In this document: positions 44,164-54,036 of the stretch, one piece after another
Layout: the number at the start of each line of letters is the position of its first letter
Numbering within the stretch: the stretch's first letter is position 1
Assembly (NCBI GenBank): GCA_045661225.1
Contig: JAZRFF010000020.1
Coordinates: 1-64,000, forward strand
Direction of reading: 5' to 3'
Origin: HGM04593 sp045661225
GTDB lineage: Bacteria > Bacteroidota > Bacteroidia > Bacteroidales > Bacteroidaceae
Length of the DNA stretch: 64,000 bases
Notes under the pieces: model-generated
Seen by the model: only the letters and a program-made list of their open reading frames with translations
What the model was told of the DNA's origin: nothing
Database searches by the model: none
Program-made: the position numbers and the translations under genes

Positions 44164-46035
44164 TTATTTTCGCACAAGTACAAGAAGTACGTTTATGTCG
44201 CTTGGCGAGACTCCTGGAATGCGGCTTGCCTGTGCCAGTGTCTCGGGGTTTATGGCTGTGAGCTTTTGTCGCGCTTCGGTCGACAGTGATTCTATGCTGT
44301 TGTAGTTGAATTTGTCCTTTATGCGGATATTCTCAAGGCGTATCATCTTTTCGGCAAGCTCTTTTTCGCGTTCAATATATCCGCGGTATTTTATTCCAAT
44401 CTCGGTGGCTTCGACAATCTCGTCGCGGTCGTTGCCTAATTTGTTGAGCTCGCGGTCGAGCGCCTGAATGTATTTTGCTATTGATTCAATTGTGACTTGC
44501 GGACGCTCGATAATGGCCGACAGTTTGCAGCCTCGCACGAGCGGGGTGGTGCCAAGCTCTTCGAGCCCCGGGTTAATAAGGTCGGCTTTTACCGAAAAGT
44601 TTGCAATAAACTCGGTGAGCTTCGCAATCTTCTCTTTTTTATAGTTCAGCCTTGTGTACCGTTCTTCGCTTGCGAGGCCAATCTTGTAGGCTTTTTCGGT
44701 CAGGCGTATATCGGCGTTGTCGGCGCGTAGCAGAATGCGATATTCGGCTCTTGATGTGAACATTCGATAAGGTTCGTCCACGCCTTTGGTCACAAGGTCG
44801 TCTATGAGCACGCCAATGTACGCTTCGTCGCGACGAAGCACGAACTCCTCTTTGCCGTCGATTTTAAGTGCGGCGTTAATGCCCGCGATTATACCCTGAC
44901 CGGCAGCCTCTTCGTAGCCTGTTGTGCCATTGATCTGTCCTGCAAAATAGAGGTTTTTTATAATTTTCGATTCAAGCGTGTGACGTAGCTGGGTAGGGTC
45001 GAAATAGTCATATTCTATTGCGTATCCCGGGCGGTAGGCTACAGCGTTACGCAATGCGGGAATCTTGCGCAATGCGGTGAGTTGTGCCTCCATCGGAAGT
45101 GACGAAGAGAAGCCGTTTACGTAAATTTCCTGTGTCGTTTCGCCTTCGGGTTCAAGAAATAGCAGATGTCTGTCGCGTTCGGCGAATGTGACGATTTTTG
45201 TCTCGATGCTTGGGCAGTAGCGAGGGCCTATGCTCTGAATCTGTCCGTTGTATAGTGGCGAATCGTCAAGGCTGTCGTGCAGAATCTTGTGTACTTCGGG
45301 GTTTGTGTAGCAACCCCAGCAGGGAAGCTGTTTAAGGCTGCGTTCCGTTGCGCTGTACGAAAAACGATGAAAGTCGTTGTCTCCTTCTTGAACATCGGTT
45401 AATTGCAGGTCGATTGAACGCTTGTCCAGTCTGACCGGTGTTCCGGTCTTCATTCGTCCGGCGGTTATGCCGTGGGCTGTGATTGATTCTGTAAGTCCTT
45501 TCGCGGCAGGCTCGGCTGTACGTCCGCCTTCAATTTGCACCTTGCCTATGTGCATAAGCCCGTTCAGAAATGTACCCGCTGTTATTATTGTGCAGGTTGC
45601 GCGGAATTCCGCCCCCATCTGTGTCCTTACTCCAACAGCATTGCCGTCTTCGACTATTAGTTCGGTGGCAATGTCCTGCCACATATCGAGGTTGGGGGTG
45701 TTTTCAAGAATTTCTCGCCAATATTGGCTAAATTTCATTCTGTCACATTGTGCGCGAGGGCTCCACATTGCCGGACCTTTTGAGCGATTGAGCATTCTGA
45801 ACTGTATCGATGCCTTATCGGTTACAATGGCGGTGTAGCCGCCCATTGCGTCAATTTCGCGCACAATCTGTCCTTTGGCTATGCCGCCTATTGCGGGGTT
45901 GCAACTCATTTGTGCAATTTTGTTCATATCCATTGTCATCAAGCAGGTACGCTTGCCCAGATTAGCTGCTGCAGCTGCCGCTTCGCAACCGGCGTGGCCG
46001 GCGCCAATAACGATTATGTCGTATTCGAAAGTCAC
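44164..46035 (-). CDS. mnmG: tRNA uridine 5-carboxymethylaminomethyl modification enzyme MnmG
   Basis: A 623-residue FAD protein that, with MnmE, installs cmnm5U at the wobble base of certain tRNAs. The FAD-binding GAGHAGCEAA is near residue 11. MSCNPAIGGIAKGQIVREIDAMGG and GTFLNGLMHIG are family signatures. The C-terminal helical domain that contacts MnmE is complete. It is the first gene of the mnmG-apt-uvrC-dtd-MazG-deoC operon. Confidence 0.97.
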   Translation of the reverse strand: MTFEYDIIVIGAGHAGCEAAAAAANLGKRTCLMTMDMNKIAQMSCNPAIGGIAKGQIVREIDAMGGYTAIVTDKASIQFRMLNRSKGPAMWSPRAQCDRMKFSQYWREILENTPNLDMWQDIATELIVEDGNAVGVRTQMGAEFRATCTIITAGTFLNGLMHIGKVQIEGGRTAEPAAKGLTESITAHGITAGRMKTGTPVRLDKRSIDLQLTDVQEGDNDFHRFSYSATERSLKQLPCWGCYTNPEVHKILHDSLDDSPLYNGQIQSIGPRYCPSIETKIVTFAERDRHLLFLEPEGETTQEIYVNGFSSSLPMEAQLTALRKIPALRNAVAYRPGYAIEYDYFDPTQLRHTLESKIIKNLYFAGQINGTTGYEEAAGQGIIAGINAALKIDGKEEFVLRRDEAYIGVLIDDLVTKGVDEPYRMFTSRAEYRILLRADNADIRLTEKAYKIGLASEERYTRLNYKKEKIAKLTEFIANFSVKADLINPGLEELGTTPLVRGCKLSAIIERPQVTIESIAKYIQALDRELNKLGNDRDEIVEATEIGIKYRGYIEREKELAEKMIRLENIRIKDKFNYNSIESLSTEARQKLTAINPETLAQASRIPGVSPSDINVLLVLVRK

Positions 46036-46171
46036 TTTTATCGGCTTTTATTGAAAATACTACTTAATTTTACGACAAAAGTAATACAACTTGCGTTTAA
46101 TAGCAAGTGCCGAAAATAATTATTTAGAGTGTGGAGGTTTGCCGGCGGAGAATAAGAGGCTGTTGCTTAAT

Positions 46172-46218
46172 ACAAATATCCGAGGGGTGAGCAGCCGGCT
46201 CGCCCCTCGGATATTTGT
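46172..46218 (-). terminator. terminator of the sugar transporter gene
   Basis: A 21-bp stem (46172-46192 with 46198-46218) with one G-T wobble and a short loop, directly downstream of the GPH transporter gene. It separates it from mnmG. Confidence 0.85.
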
Positions 46219-46232
46219 GTATTTGCGTGTTG

Positions 46233-47618
46233 TTATCGTGTCTCTTTAAGTGCCTTGTTAATCTCCTTCATACGTTTTGTTGTGAGTGGGTAGATGAACA
46301 CAAAGAGTGCCGACAGGCCGGCAATGCCTGCCGGAATCCAGCTGACGAGCAAACGTATGCCTTCTATGGCTTCGGGTGTCTGCACAGCGCCTTCGGCGGT
46401 GTTGAATCCGAATATGGCAAGCAGCCACAATACGGCCGATGTGCCGAACGCGCCTCCGAATTTTTGTGCCATTGACGACGACGAGAATATTAGTCCCGTC
46501 GATGCTGTCTTGAATTTCAGTTCGGCATAATCCGAAATATCGGCATACATACTCCACACGAGCGGGGAAATAATTCCTGTAAAAATTCCTGTAGCAATCT
46601 GTAGCGCGAGCAGTGTCCAATAGGCTGTGTTACCGCTTGTCGGTACATAGTAAAATGCGATACTCAATGCCATTACTGCAAAGAGTGAATACAAGAAAGT
46701 ACTCTTTTTGCCAATCTTGAATGTGATGGGCGTTGCAATGGCTACACCAATCATATTGGCAACCTCGCCTATGGTAAAGAATATTCCTGCATAGAATGCA
46801 AATTCAAGAGAGAATATCGATAGGGTGTTGCCCTCTCCGATGAGCGTGGTAAAGTAATAAGGAATAACAGCATAGCGTATGGCTCCGAAAAAGTTGAAGA
46901 ACAGCACTCCGCCCAGCAGAATCCACCACGGGCCGTTGTGCAGTAACGATTTAAAATCGTCCTTTACGCTGGTGTGCTTTATATTTACTTCAAGGCGTTC
47001 GCGTGTCATTTTAAAAGTGAGCAAGAATAGTAGCAGGCACACCACTCCCACGACAATCATTGCGCTTTGCCACGCCTGCGGGTCGTATGTCAGTTTGCTG
47101 TCCGAACCGGCAAAGGCGTTGCACAACGGCTCCCAGAATGCAAGCACGATGAAAGAACCGGCGTATGCGAAGAACATACGGTAGGACGAGAATACGGTTT
47201 TTTCGTTCGTGTCGTCGGTCATTACTCCAAGCATAGAGCCGTAGGGCACATTGATGGCGGTGTATATTGTCATCATCAATATATAGGTGGTAAAAGCCCA
47301 TATATTCTTGCCTGTCTCTCCAAGGTTGGGGGTTGTGAACAGCAATATTCCTGCAATGGCGAATGGAATAGCAATCCAAAGCAGGTAAGGTCGATATTTA
47401 CCCCATTTGCTGTTTGTGCGGTCGGCAATTACGCCCATCATAGGGTCCGACACAGCGTCCCAAATTTTAGTTACCAGGAAGAGTGATGCCGCCACGGTAA
47501 GGTCGAGCCCGAATACATTGGTGTAGAATATTGGCAAGTATGCGCTGAATACCTTCCAGAACATTGACGAAGCCATATCTCCGAATCCATAACCGATTTT
47601 TTCTTTTAATGTAGCCAT
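46233..47618 (-). CDS. GPH-family sugar:cation symporter (MFS)
   Basis: A 461-residue transporter with 12 predicted helices. KEKIGYGFGDMASSMFWKVFSAYLPIFYT and KIWDAVSDPMMGVIADRT are the hallmark of the glycoside-pentoside-hexuronide:cation symporters (MelB-like), which use Na+ or H+ to import sugars. The acidic residues of helices II and IV that bind the cation are in this region. The substrate cannot be read. It has its own promoter (47748-47778) and terminator and is not next to any glycoside hydrolase. Confidence 0.9.
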   Translation of the reverse strand: MATLKEKIGYGFGDMASSMFWKVFSAYLPIFYTNVFGLDLTVAASLFLVTKIWDAVSDPMMGVIADRTNSKWGKYRPYLLWIAIPFAIAGILLFTTPNLGETGKNIWAFTTYILMMTIYTAINVPYGSMLGVMTDDTNEKTVFSSYRMFFAYAGSFIVLAFWEPLCNAFAGSDSKLTYDPQAWQSAMIVVGVVCLLLFLLTFKMTRERLEVNIKHTSVKDDFKSLLHNGPWWILLGGVLFFNFFGAIRYAVIPYYFTTLIGEGNTLSIFSLEFAFYAGIFFTIGEVANMIGVAIATPITFKIGKKSTFLYSLFAVMALSIAFYYVPTSGNTAYWTLLALQIATGIFTGIISPLVWSMYADISDYAELKFKTASTGLIFSSSSMAQKFGGAFGTSAVLWLLAIFGFNTAEGAVQTPEAIEGIRLLVSWIPAGIAGLSALFVFIYPLTTKRMKEINKALKETR

Positions 47619-47747
47619 TATTGTCTTTTTTATTTTGGTTGTTATTTCTTTAATTGTGCTGAATTCTGCAAACCTTCAAAGTCCGAACCGGGGCGGTGGC
47701 TGTTGCCCGCAGCGGTGTGTTTGAAGCTGTTTGTCTGCACTCAATCG

Positions 47748-47778
47748 CAAAAATAGTAAAACTGTCAGTCTCTGCAAA
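47748..47778 (-). promoter_or_regulatory. promoter of the GPH transporter
   Basis: On the minus strand TTTG (47775-47778), a 19-base spacer and TATTTTTG (47748-47755) exactly fit the Bacteroidota consensus. It gives a leader of about 120 bases before the start codon at 47618. The rest of 47779-48013 has no gene I can see. Confidence 0.7.
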
Positions 47779-48013
47779 TACAAAAAGCCCTTTTTTGGTG
47801 AAATGGCATTGGCCGGTGTTTGGAATAGCTTGTCTTGTAGCGTTTATATAGTGTATTGCGTGTATGCGTGTTTGATGATTTTTGTTTGTGTGGCAGTGTG
47901 GCGGACAACATTGTTCGTTGGTATATGTTTGTTTAGTATCAATTGTCAGCCAATGCGAATTATTAAAATTATTTTGCGTTTTTGTGTTTTTTATAAAAAA
48001 AAGTTTATTTTTG

Positions 48014-48021
48014 TACCTTTG
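48014..48021 (+). promoter_or_regulatory. -7 box of the fumarate reductase operon
   Basis: TACCTTTG matches TAnnTTTG and lies 65 bases before frdC, after an AT-rich run. A TTTG at the usual distance is not evident. Confidence 0.45.
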
Positions 48022-48086
48022 TAAAATAGTCTATAAACACATTTGCGAAACTATTTATTTATTATATAACTTAATATCAATTCATT

Positions 48087-48824
48087 ATGTGGTTATTTAA
48101 ATCTTCTGTGGGAAGAAAGGTTGTAATGAGTGTTTCGGGTGTAGCCCTTGTACTCTTCCTTCTTTTCCATATGTCTATGAACTTGGTTGCTATCTTCAGC
48201 ACCGAGGGGTACAACATGATTTGTGAGTTCTTGGGAGCAAACTGGTATGCGCTTGTTGGAACAGCCGGCCTCGCAGCACTTGTAGTAGTGCATTTTGTGT
48301 ATGCTTTCATTCTTACAATTCAGAACAGAAAGGCTCGTGGTAACCAGCGTTATGCTGTTGCCGAAAGACCAAAAGGTGTTTCTTGGGCATCGCAGAATAT
48401 GCTTGTCCTCGGTATCATCGTGGTTCTTGGTCTTGGTCTTCACCTCTTTAATTTCTGGGCAAATATGCAGTTGCCCGAGGTTCTTCACAAACTGGGTATG
48501 CACGTTGAGCCTGCTGTGATGGCAAACGTTGCCGATGGTTCGGGTTACATTGCAAAAACCTTTACCTGCCCCGTATATGCAGTTCTCTACACTGTATGGC
48601 TCGCTGCTTTGTGGTTCCACCTCACACACGGTTTCTGGAGCGCATTGCAAACACTCGGCTTGAACAACAAGGTTTGGTTCTGCCGTTGGAAGGCTATCGG
48701 TAACGTTATCGTTACTTTGATTATCCTCGGTTTCTTTGTTGTTGTGGTTGCCGGTTACTTTGGCTTGGGTGCACTTGGTCAGGTTAACGTAGCACCTTGT
48801 GCTGTTAATTGCGGCATTTGCTAA
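48087..48824 (+). CDS. frdC: succinate dehydrogenase / fumarate reductase cytochrome b subunit
   Basis: A 245-residue membrane anchor with five helices. SSVGRKVVMSVSGVALVLFLLFHMSMNL and HLFNFW, VWLAALWFHLTHGFWSALQTLG provide the His residues for two haem b groups (B-type complex like Wolinella FrdC). It passes electrons between menaquinone and the iron-sulfur subunit. It is the first gene of the C-A-B operon, with frdA 36 bases on. Confidence 0.93.
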   Translation: MWLFKSSVGRKVVMSVSGVALVLFLLFHMSMNLVAIFSTEGYNMICEFLGANWYALVGTAGLAALVVVHFVYAFILTIQNRKARGNQRYAVAERPKGVSWASQNMLVLGIIVVLGLGLHLFNFWANMQLPEVLHKLGMHVEPAVMANVADGSGYIAKTFTCPVYAVLYTVWLAALWFHLTHGFWSALQTLGLNNKVWFCRWKAIGNVIVTLIILGFFVVVVAGYFGLGALGQVNVAPCAVNCGIC

Positions 48825-48860
48825 TAACAATTCATTGCAAAAACTTAAAACAATTATACT

Positions 48861-50819
48861 ATGGCAAAAATAAGTTCAGTAAAAGTGGATTCTAAAATTC
48901 CCGAAGGCCCATTGGCTGAAAAATGGACTAACTATAAGGCGCATCAGAAATTGGTGAACCCTGCCAACAAGCGCAAGTTGGACATCATCGTTGTCGGTAC
49001 CGGTCTTGCCGGTGCATCAGGTGCTGCTTCACTCGGTGCTATGGGTTTCAATGTGCTTAACTTCTGTATTCAGGATTCTCCCCGCCGCGCTCACTCTATT
49101 GCTGCGCAGGGTGGTATTAACGCTGCAAAGAACTATCAGAACGACGGTGACTCGGTTTATCGCCTTTTCTACGATACAATCAAGGGTGGCGACTATCGCG
49201 CACGTGAGGCTAACGTACACCGTCTTGCCGAGGTTTCGGGTGCTATCATCGACCAGTGTGTGGCACAGTGCGTTCCTTTTGCTCGTGAGTACGGCGGTCT
49301 GTTGGCTAACCGTTCATTTGGTGGTGGTCACGTATCGCGTACATTCTATGCTCGCGGTCAGACCGGTCAGCAGCTGTTGCTCGGTGCTTATTCGGCACTT
49401 AACTATCAGGTCAGCCAGGGTACTGTAAAGGTATTTACACGCTACGAGATGCTTGACCTTGTTGTTATAGACGGTCGCGCACGCGGTATCATCGCGCGTA
49501 ACCTTGAAACAGGTAAAGTAGCGCGTTTCGCCGCTCACGCAGGGGTTATTGCTACCGGTGGTTATGGTAACGCATACTTCCTCTCTACAAACGCTATGGG
49601 AAGCAACGGTTCGGCTGCGCTTCAGTGCTACCGCAAGGGTGCTTACTTTGCAAACCCCTGCTACGCGCAGATTCACCCCACTTGTATCCCCGTTCACGGC
49701 GACAAGCAGTCTAAGCTGACACTTATGTCTGAGTCTCTGCGTAACGATGGACGTATCTGGGTTCCCAAGAAACTCGAGGACGCCAAGGCTTTGCAGCAGG
49801 GTAAGAAACACCCGAACGACATTCCCGATGAGGACCGCGACTTCTACTTGGAGCGTCGCTATCCGGCATTTGGTAACCTTGTTCCTCGTGACGTTGCTTC
49901 TCGCGCGGCTAAGGAGCGTTGCGATAAGGGCTTCGGCGTGAACAACACCGGTCTTGCAGTGTTCCTTGACTTCAAGTACGCTATCCAGCGCCTTGGCGAG
50001 GACGTTGTACGTCAGCGTTACGGTAACTTGTTCGATATGTACGAGGAAATTGCCGATACAAACCCATACAAGGAGCCTATGATGATATTCCCCGCTATCC
50101 ACTATACAATGGGTGGTATCTGGGTTGACTATGAGCTTCAGACCTCAATCCCCGGCTTGTTTGCTATTGGTGAGGCTAACTTCAGCGACCACGGTGCAAA
50201 CCGTCTCGGTGCTTCGGCTCTTATGCAAGGTCTTGCCGATGGTTACTTTGTGCTTCCTTACACAATTCAGAACTATCTTGCCGACCAGATTCAGGTTCCA
50301 CGCTTCAGCACCGATGCTCCTGAGTTTGTTGCTGCCGAGAAGGCTGTCAATGACAAGATTGTCAAGCTTATGGCTATCAAGGGTACACGCAGTGTCGACT
50401 CAATCCACAAGGAACTTGGTCTTGTAATGTGGGACAATGTAGGTATGGCACGTACCAAAGAGTCTCTCGAGAAGGCTCTCAAGGAGATTGACCGCGTTGA
50501 GAAAATCTTCTGGAGCGAGCTTCGTATCCCCGGTGACGCCGACACACTGAATATTGAGCTTGAGAAGGCACTTCGTCTGCTCGACTTTATTGAGATTGGC
50601 CGTCTTATGGCATACGATGCCCTTAACCGTGAGGAGTCTTGCGGTGGTCACTTCCGCGAGGAGCACCAGACCGAGGAGGGTGAGGCTAAGCGTGACGATG
50701 AGAACTTCTCATACGTAGCTTGCTGGAAATACACAGGCCAGGGTCAGGAGCCTGAACTCCTTAAAGAGGACCTCAACTATCAGTACATCAAGGTACAGCA
50801 ACGTAACTACAAGAACTAA
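48861..50819 (+). CDS. frdA: succinate dehydrogenase / fumarate reductase flavoprotein subunit
   Basis: A 652-residue catalytic subunit with covalent FAD. GTGLAGASGAASLGAMG is the dinucleotide fold, and HSIAAQGGINAAK (His near residue 78) is the flavin attachment site. HPTCIP and RLGASALMQGLADG form the dicarboxylate site. In anaerobic Bacteroidales the complex mainly reduces fumarate. The gene has the codon use of a highly expressed gene. Confidence 0.96.
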   Translation: MAKISSVKVDSKIPEGPLAEKWTNYKAHQKLVNPANKRKLDIIVVGTGLAGASGAASLGAMGFNVLNFCIQDSPRRAHSIAAQGGINAAKNYQNDGDSVYRLFYDTIKGGDYRAREANVHRLAEVSGAIIDQCVAQCVPFAREYGGLLANRSFGGGHVSRTFYARGQTGQQLLLGAYSALNYQVSQGTVKVFTRYEMLDLVVIDGRARGIIARNLETGKVARFAAHAGVIATGGYGNAYFLSTNAMGSNGSAALQCYRKGAYFANPCYAQIHPTCIPVHGDKQSKLTLMSESLRNDGRIWVPKKLEDAKALQQGKKHPNDIPDEDRDFYLERRYPAFGNLVPRDVASRAAKERCDKGFGVNNTGLAVFLDFKYAIQRLGEDVVRQRYGNLFDMYEEIADTNPYKEPMMIFPAIHYTMGGIWVDYELQTSIPGLFAIGEANFSDHGANRLGASALMQGLADGYFVLPYTIQNYLADQIQVPRFSTDAPEFVAAEKAVNDKIVKLMAIKGTRSVDSIHKELGLVMWDNVGMARTKESLEKALKEIDRVEKIFWSELRIPGDADTLNIELEKALRLLDFIEIGRLMAYDALNREESCGGHFREEHQTEEGEAKRDDENFSYVACWKYTGQGQEPELLKEDLNYQYIKVQQRNYKN

Positions 50820-50834
50820 TAAAATTTGTAAGCA

Positions 50835-51590
50835 ATGGATAAAAATATAAGTTTTACATTGAAGGTATGGCGTCAGAGAGGTCCTAAGGCTAAGGGTGCT
50901 TTTGAGACTTACCAGATGAAGGACATTCCTGGCGATACATCATTCCTTGAGATGCTCGACATTCTTAACGAGCAGTTGGTAAATGAGAACAAGGAACCTA
51001 TCGCGTTCGACCACGATTGCCGCGAGGGTATCTGCGGTATGTGTTCACTCTATGTTAACGGACACCCCCACGGTCCTGCAACAGGAGCAACAACCTGTCA
51101 GTTGTATATGCGTCGTTTCAAGGACGGTGATACTATCACTGTTGAGCCTTGGCGTTCGGCCGGATTCCCTGTAATACGCGACCTTATGGTCGACCGTACA
51201 GCGTTCGATAAGATTCAGCAGGCCGGTGGCTACGTTTCAATAAACACCGGTGGTATGCCCGATGCAAATGCAATCCCCATTGGCAAGGATATTGCCGAGG
51301 AGGCTATGGACGCTGCTGCTTGTATTGGTTGTGGCGCTTGTGTAGCGGCTTGTAAGAACGGTTCGGCTATGCTCTTTGTTTCGGCAAAGGTTAGCCAGTT
51401 CGCTCTCCTGCCACAGGGTAAGGTTGAGGCTAAGAAGCGCGTTAAGGCTATGGTTGCCAAAATGGACGAGCTGGGCTTCGGTAACTGTACCAACACTCGT
51501 GCTTGCGAGGCTGAGTGCCCCAAGTGTGTTTCAATCAGCAACATCGCACGTTTGAACCGCGAGTTTATCAAGGCTAAGTTGAAGGATTGA
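50835..51590 (+). CDS. frdB: succinate dehydrogenase / fumarate reductase iron-sulfur subunit
   Basis: A 251-residue subunit with three clusters. CREGICGMCS binds [2Fe-2S]; CIGCGACVAACKNGS and CTNTRACEAECPKC bind the [4Fe-4S] and [3Fe-4S] clusters. It links FrdA to FrdC. It begins 15 bases after frdA and ends before a strong terminator. Confidence 0.96.
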   Translation: MDKNISFTLKVWRQRGPKAKGAFETYQMKDIPGDTSFLEMLDILNEQLVNENKEPIAFDHDCREGICGMCSLYVNGHPHGPATGATTCQLYMRRFKDGDTITVEPWRSAGFPVIRDLMVDRTAFDKIQQAGGYVSINTGGMPDANAIPIGKDIAEEAMDAAACIGCGACVAACKNGSAMLFVSAKVSQFALLPQGKVEAKKRVKAMVAKMDELGFGNCTNTRACEAECPKCVSISNIARLNREFIKAKLKD

Positions 51591-51610
51591 TAAATACGTG
51601 GATTTATTAT

Positions 51611-51646
51611 AGATTAGGTCGCCAAAAGGCGGCCTAATCTTGTTTT
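51611..51646 (+). terminator. terminator of frdCAB
   Basis: A 13-bp stem AGATTAGGTCGCC (51611-51623) with GGCGGCCTAATCT (51628-51640), one G-T wobble, AAAA loop, and a T-run after. Confidence 0.88.
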
Positions 51647-51816
51647 TTATGATAATAGTCAGGCATTTTCTCAATGAAAATTCACTTGTAATTCTTCTAA
51701 GATAAAAAAACTGTCTGCTTTTGTTTTTTTGTATTTTCGGCAGTGGCGCAATACCTTGCAGGGACGTCTGTTGCCCGGTATATGCGATATTATCGAAGCT
51801 GCCGATGGTGAATATA

Positions 51817-52458
51817 TCAACGGATACGAGGCTGTTCCTGCATCTTGTTGTTGTCGCGTAGCACTATAAGCCCTTCGGGACCCATATTGAACAAAAGGTC
51901 TATAATACTCAGGTTGGGGATAAAACCGTTGCGTTGTGCAAAAACCTGGTAGTATGGCTGTGGGGCGTAGTCTTTAACGTCTGCGATAGCTTTAGGCTCG
52001 GCAATGTGTCTTATGTCGGTGATTGTGTCGGCAACGGTATTGTCTGTAGCTGTTTTTATTTCTCTTTCAAGACCTATTAAATCGCATACCACGCTGTGCA
52101 GGCGCAGGTTGAAGTCCATCAGAAAACCGTCGCGTTCCTCGTAGAAGTGTGCAAAGTCATCGGCATAATAGTCGAAGAAAGGACTTTTGCGGTAGGCGCT
52201 TACAATGGCGTTCCAGTGCTGGTGACGCCAGTTGCCGTGCTCGCTTATGCGCACATCGCGCATCGCGGTACGTCCGCCGTCGTGTATAATGGGAATGTTC
52301 AGGTTCTGTGTGCCATTTTCGGTGGCTATTACAGTCCTGCTGCGGAATGTCTGCTTAATAAACGGCGATTCTCCGTCTATTATAATCCTCTTGGCCGTGT
52401 ACAGCTTTGTGTACAGCGGTATGGGGGCAAGGTACAGCGGGTGCGACAGTATCTCCAT
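51817..52458 (-). CDS. WbqC-family protein
   Basis: A 213-residue protein of the WbqC-like family. LAPIPLYTKLYTAKRIIIDG, KQTFRSRTVIATENGTQNLNIPI, HWNAIVSAYRKSPFFDYYADDF are the conserved blocks. WbqC proteins are found near O-antigen genes and are proposed to act in glycan synthesis, with no proven reaction. It follows lepB directly (12 bases) on the same strand. Confidence 0.85.
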   Translation of the reverse strand: MEILSHPLYLAPIPLYTKLYTAKRIIIDGESPFIKQTFRSRTVIATENGTQNLNIPIIHDGGRTAMRDVRISEHGNWRHQHWNAIVSAYRKSPFFDYYADDFAHFYEERDGFLMDFNLRLHSVVCDLIGLEREIKTATDNTVADTITDIRHIAEPKAIADVKDYAPQPYYQVFAQRNGFIPNLSIIDLLFNMGPEGLIVLRDNNKMQEQPRIR

Positions 52459-52470
52459 AATTGATGCGCC

Positions 52471-53925
52471 TTACTTGTCGAAGCTCTTTACACTGCGGAA
52501 CATTCTGTTCCAACGTATCTTGCCGTCGAAGAGGCCGCGGTCTTTGTCGAGTGACAGCCACGTGAAGAGAGGCTTGCCCACAATGTGGTCTTCGGGCACG
52601 AATCCCCAGCAGCGCGAGTCGGCGCTGTTGTGACGGTTGTCGCCCATCATCCAATAGTAGTTCATTTTGAATGTATAGCTGTTGCTCTCGGCTCCGTTGA
52701 TGAAAATTTTACCGTCTTTAACCTCCAGAGTGTTACCTTCGTATGCTACAATGGGACGTTCGTATATTGCGAGGTTCTCGAGTGTGAGCGTGATGCTTTC
52801 GCCACGCTTGGGAATCCACACCGGACCGTAATTGTCGACTGTCCAGCCTGTGTTGCCGTTTAGGGGGTATATTCCGTCTGTGTCGACCTTGTCTACTACC
52901 TGTATGCTCTCCACGAGGGTAGGGTCGGCCTTCAATTTTGTATAGCTGTCGGCGGTTAGCGGAATCTCGGCAATGTAGCGGTAGTTGTATAGGTCGTCGG
53001 TGCTTATGCCAAGTTCGCGACGGGTCTTCTCGGGCATTGTTTTACGGAATTTCACGTTGTAGTTGAACTGTACGTTCTTGGGTTGTGCTGTGGGGCTGCC
53101 GTCAATGTAAATAACTTTGTCTTTTATCTCAAGCGTGTTGCCGGGGAGTCCTACACAGCGCTTTACATAGTTCTCGCGGCGGTCTACAGGGCGATACACC
53201 GTCTTGCCGAATGTCTGCGGGTTGTTCTCTATTATGTGTTTGCCCTCGTTGTAATATAGCTCGTATATACGCCTTGTCTCTTCGGGAGTTGTTTCGTTTG
53301 TGATGGGGTACTCTTCTTCCAATGCCATTTGTCCATAGGCGTAACACAAGCCGTGGTAATCAATAACCTCGGGGTTTGTGGTGGCGTAATCGCCTGCAGG
53401 GTAGTTGAATACCACAATGTCGCCACGCTCAATATCCTCGAGTCCCGACACGCGTTCATAGTCCCATTGTATAGCGTCGCAGTAGCTCTTGCAGCCTACT
53501 ATGGGCAGTGTGTGCTGTGTGAGTGGCATACTGAGTGGTGTCTGCGGCTTGCGGGGGCCGTAATTTACCTTGCTTACAAAGAGATAGTCGCCCACGCACA
53601 AGGTCTTTTCGAGTGACGATGAGGGAATGACATAATTCTGGAAAAAGTACTGGTGTACAAAGTATACTGCCACAAGTGCAAATACAATTGCATCGACCCA
53701 CCCCATAATTCTTTTCAGAGTCTCGTTGCCGGAGTTTTTCCACCAGCCCCAAGGTACAAGGTGCGTAGTGTAATTGTCTATTATGAACGGAATGGCTATT
53801 ACTCCCAACCAACTGTCTACCCACACAAGAAACAGTATGTAGAGGGTCAGATACAGGAACATTTTAACCCACTCTTTGCGTGTGGGGTTTACTGTCACTC
53901 TTTTTCCGAAAAGATTAAATTCCAT
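52471..53925 (-). CDS. lepB: signal peptidase I
   Basis: A 484-residue signal peptidase, much longer than most. Two N-terminal helices (about 22-48 and 75-95) are followed by the catalytic Ser104 in VIPSSSLEKTL and the general-base Lys in NYVKRCVGLPGNTLEI. The late signature GDNRHNSADSRCWGFVPEDHIVG is complete. The extra length, mainly an inserted ~150-residue stretch between the catalytic blocks, is typical of Bacteroidota. Confidence 0.94.
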   Translation of the reverse strand: MEFNLFGKRVTVNPTRKEWVKMFLYLTLYILFLVWVDSWLGVIAIPFIIDNYTTHLVPWGWWKNSGNETLKRIMGWVDAIVFALVAVYFVHQYFFQNYVIPSSSLEKTLCVGDYLFVSKVNYGPRKPQTPLSMPLTQHTLPIVGCKSYCDAIQWDYERVSGLEDIERGDIVVFNYPAGDYATTNPEVIDYHGLCYAYGQMALEEEYPITNETTPEETRRIYELYYNEGKHIIENNPQTFGKTVYRPVDRRENYVKRCVGLPGNTLEIKDKVIYIDGSPTAQPKNVQFNYNVKFRKTMPEKTRRELGISTDDLYNYRYIAEIPLTADSYTKLKADPTLVESIQVVDKVDTDGIYPLNGNTGWTVDNYGPVWIPKRGESITLTLENLAIYERPIVAYEGNTLEVKDGKIFINGAESNSYTFKMNYYWMMGDNRHNSADSRCWGFVPEDHIVGKPLFTWLSLDKDRGLFDGKIRWNRMFRSVKSFDK

Positions 53926-54036
53926 ATATTATGTTTTTTGTGCGGTGCCGAACGCGGGGTCCGGCCGCTTGTTGCTGTTCGTGGTTTTTTGTAAAAGCGG
54001 TAGAAAACGTTGCCAAGCAGGCTTGCGACCTTTTGT

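Noticed and set aside
48093..48830. 245-codon frame on the strand opposite frdC
   Set aside because: It mirrors frdC almost exactly; the long antisense frame is a by-product of codon use. Other antisense frames (49314-50102, 56976-57983, 61042-61875) are rejected for the same reason.
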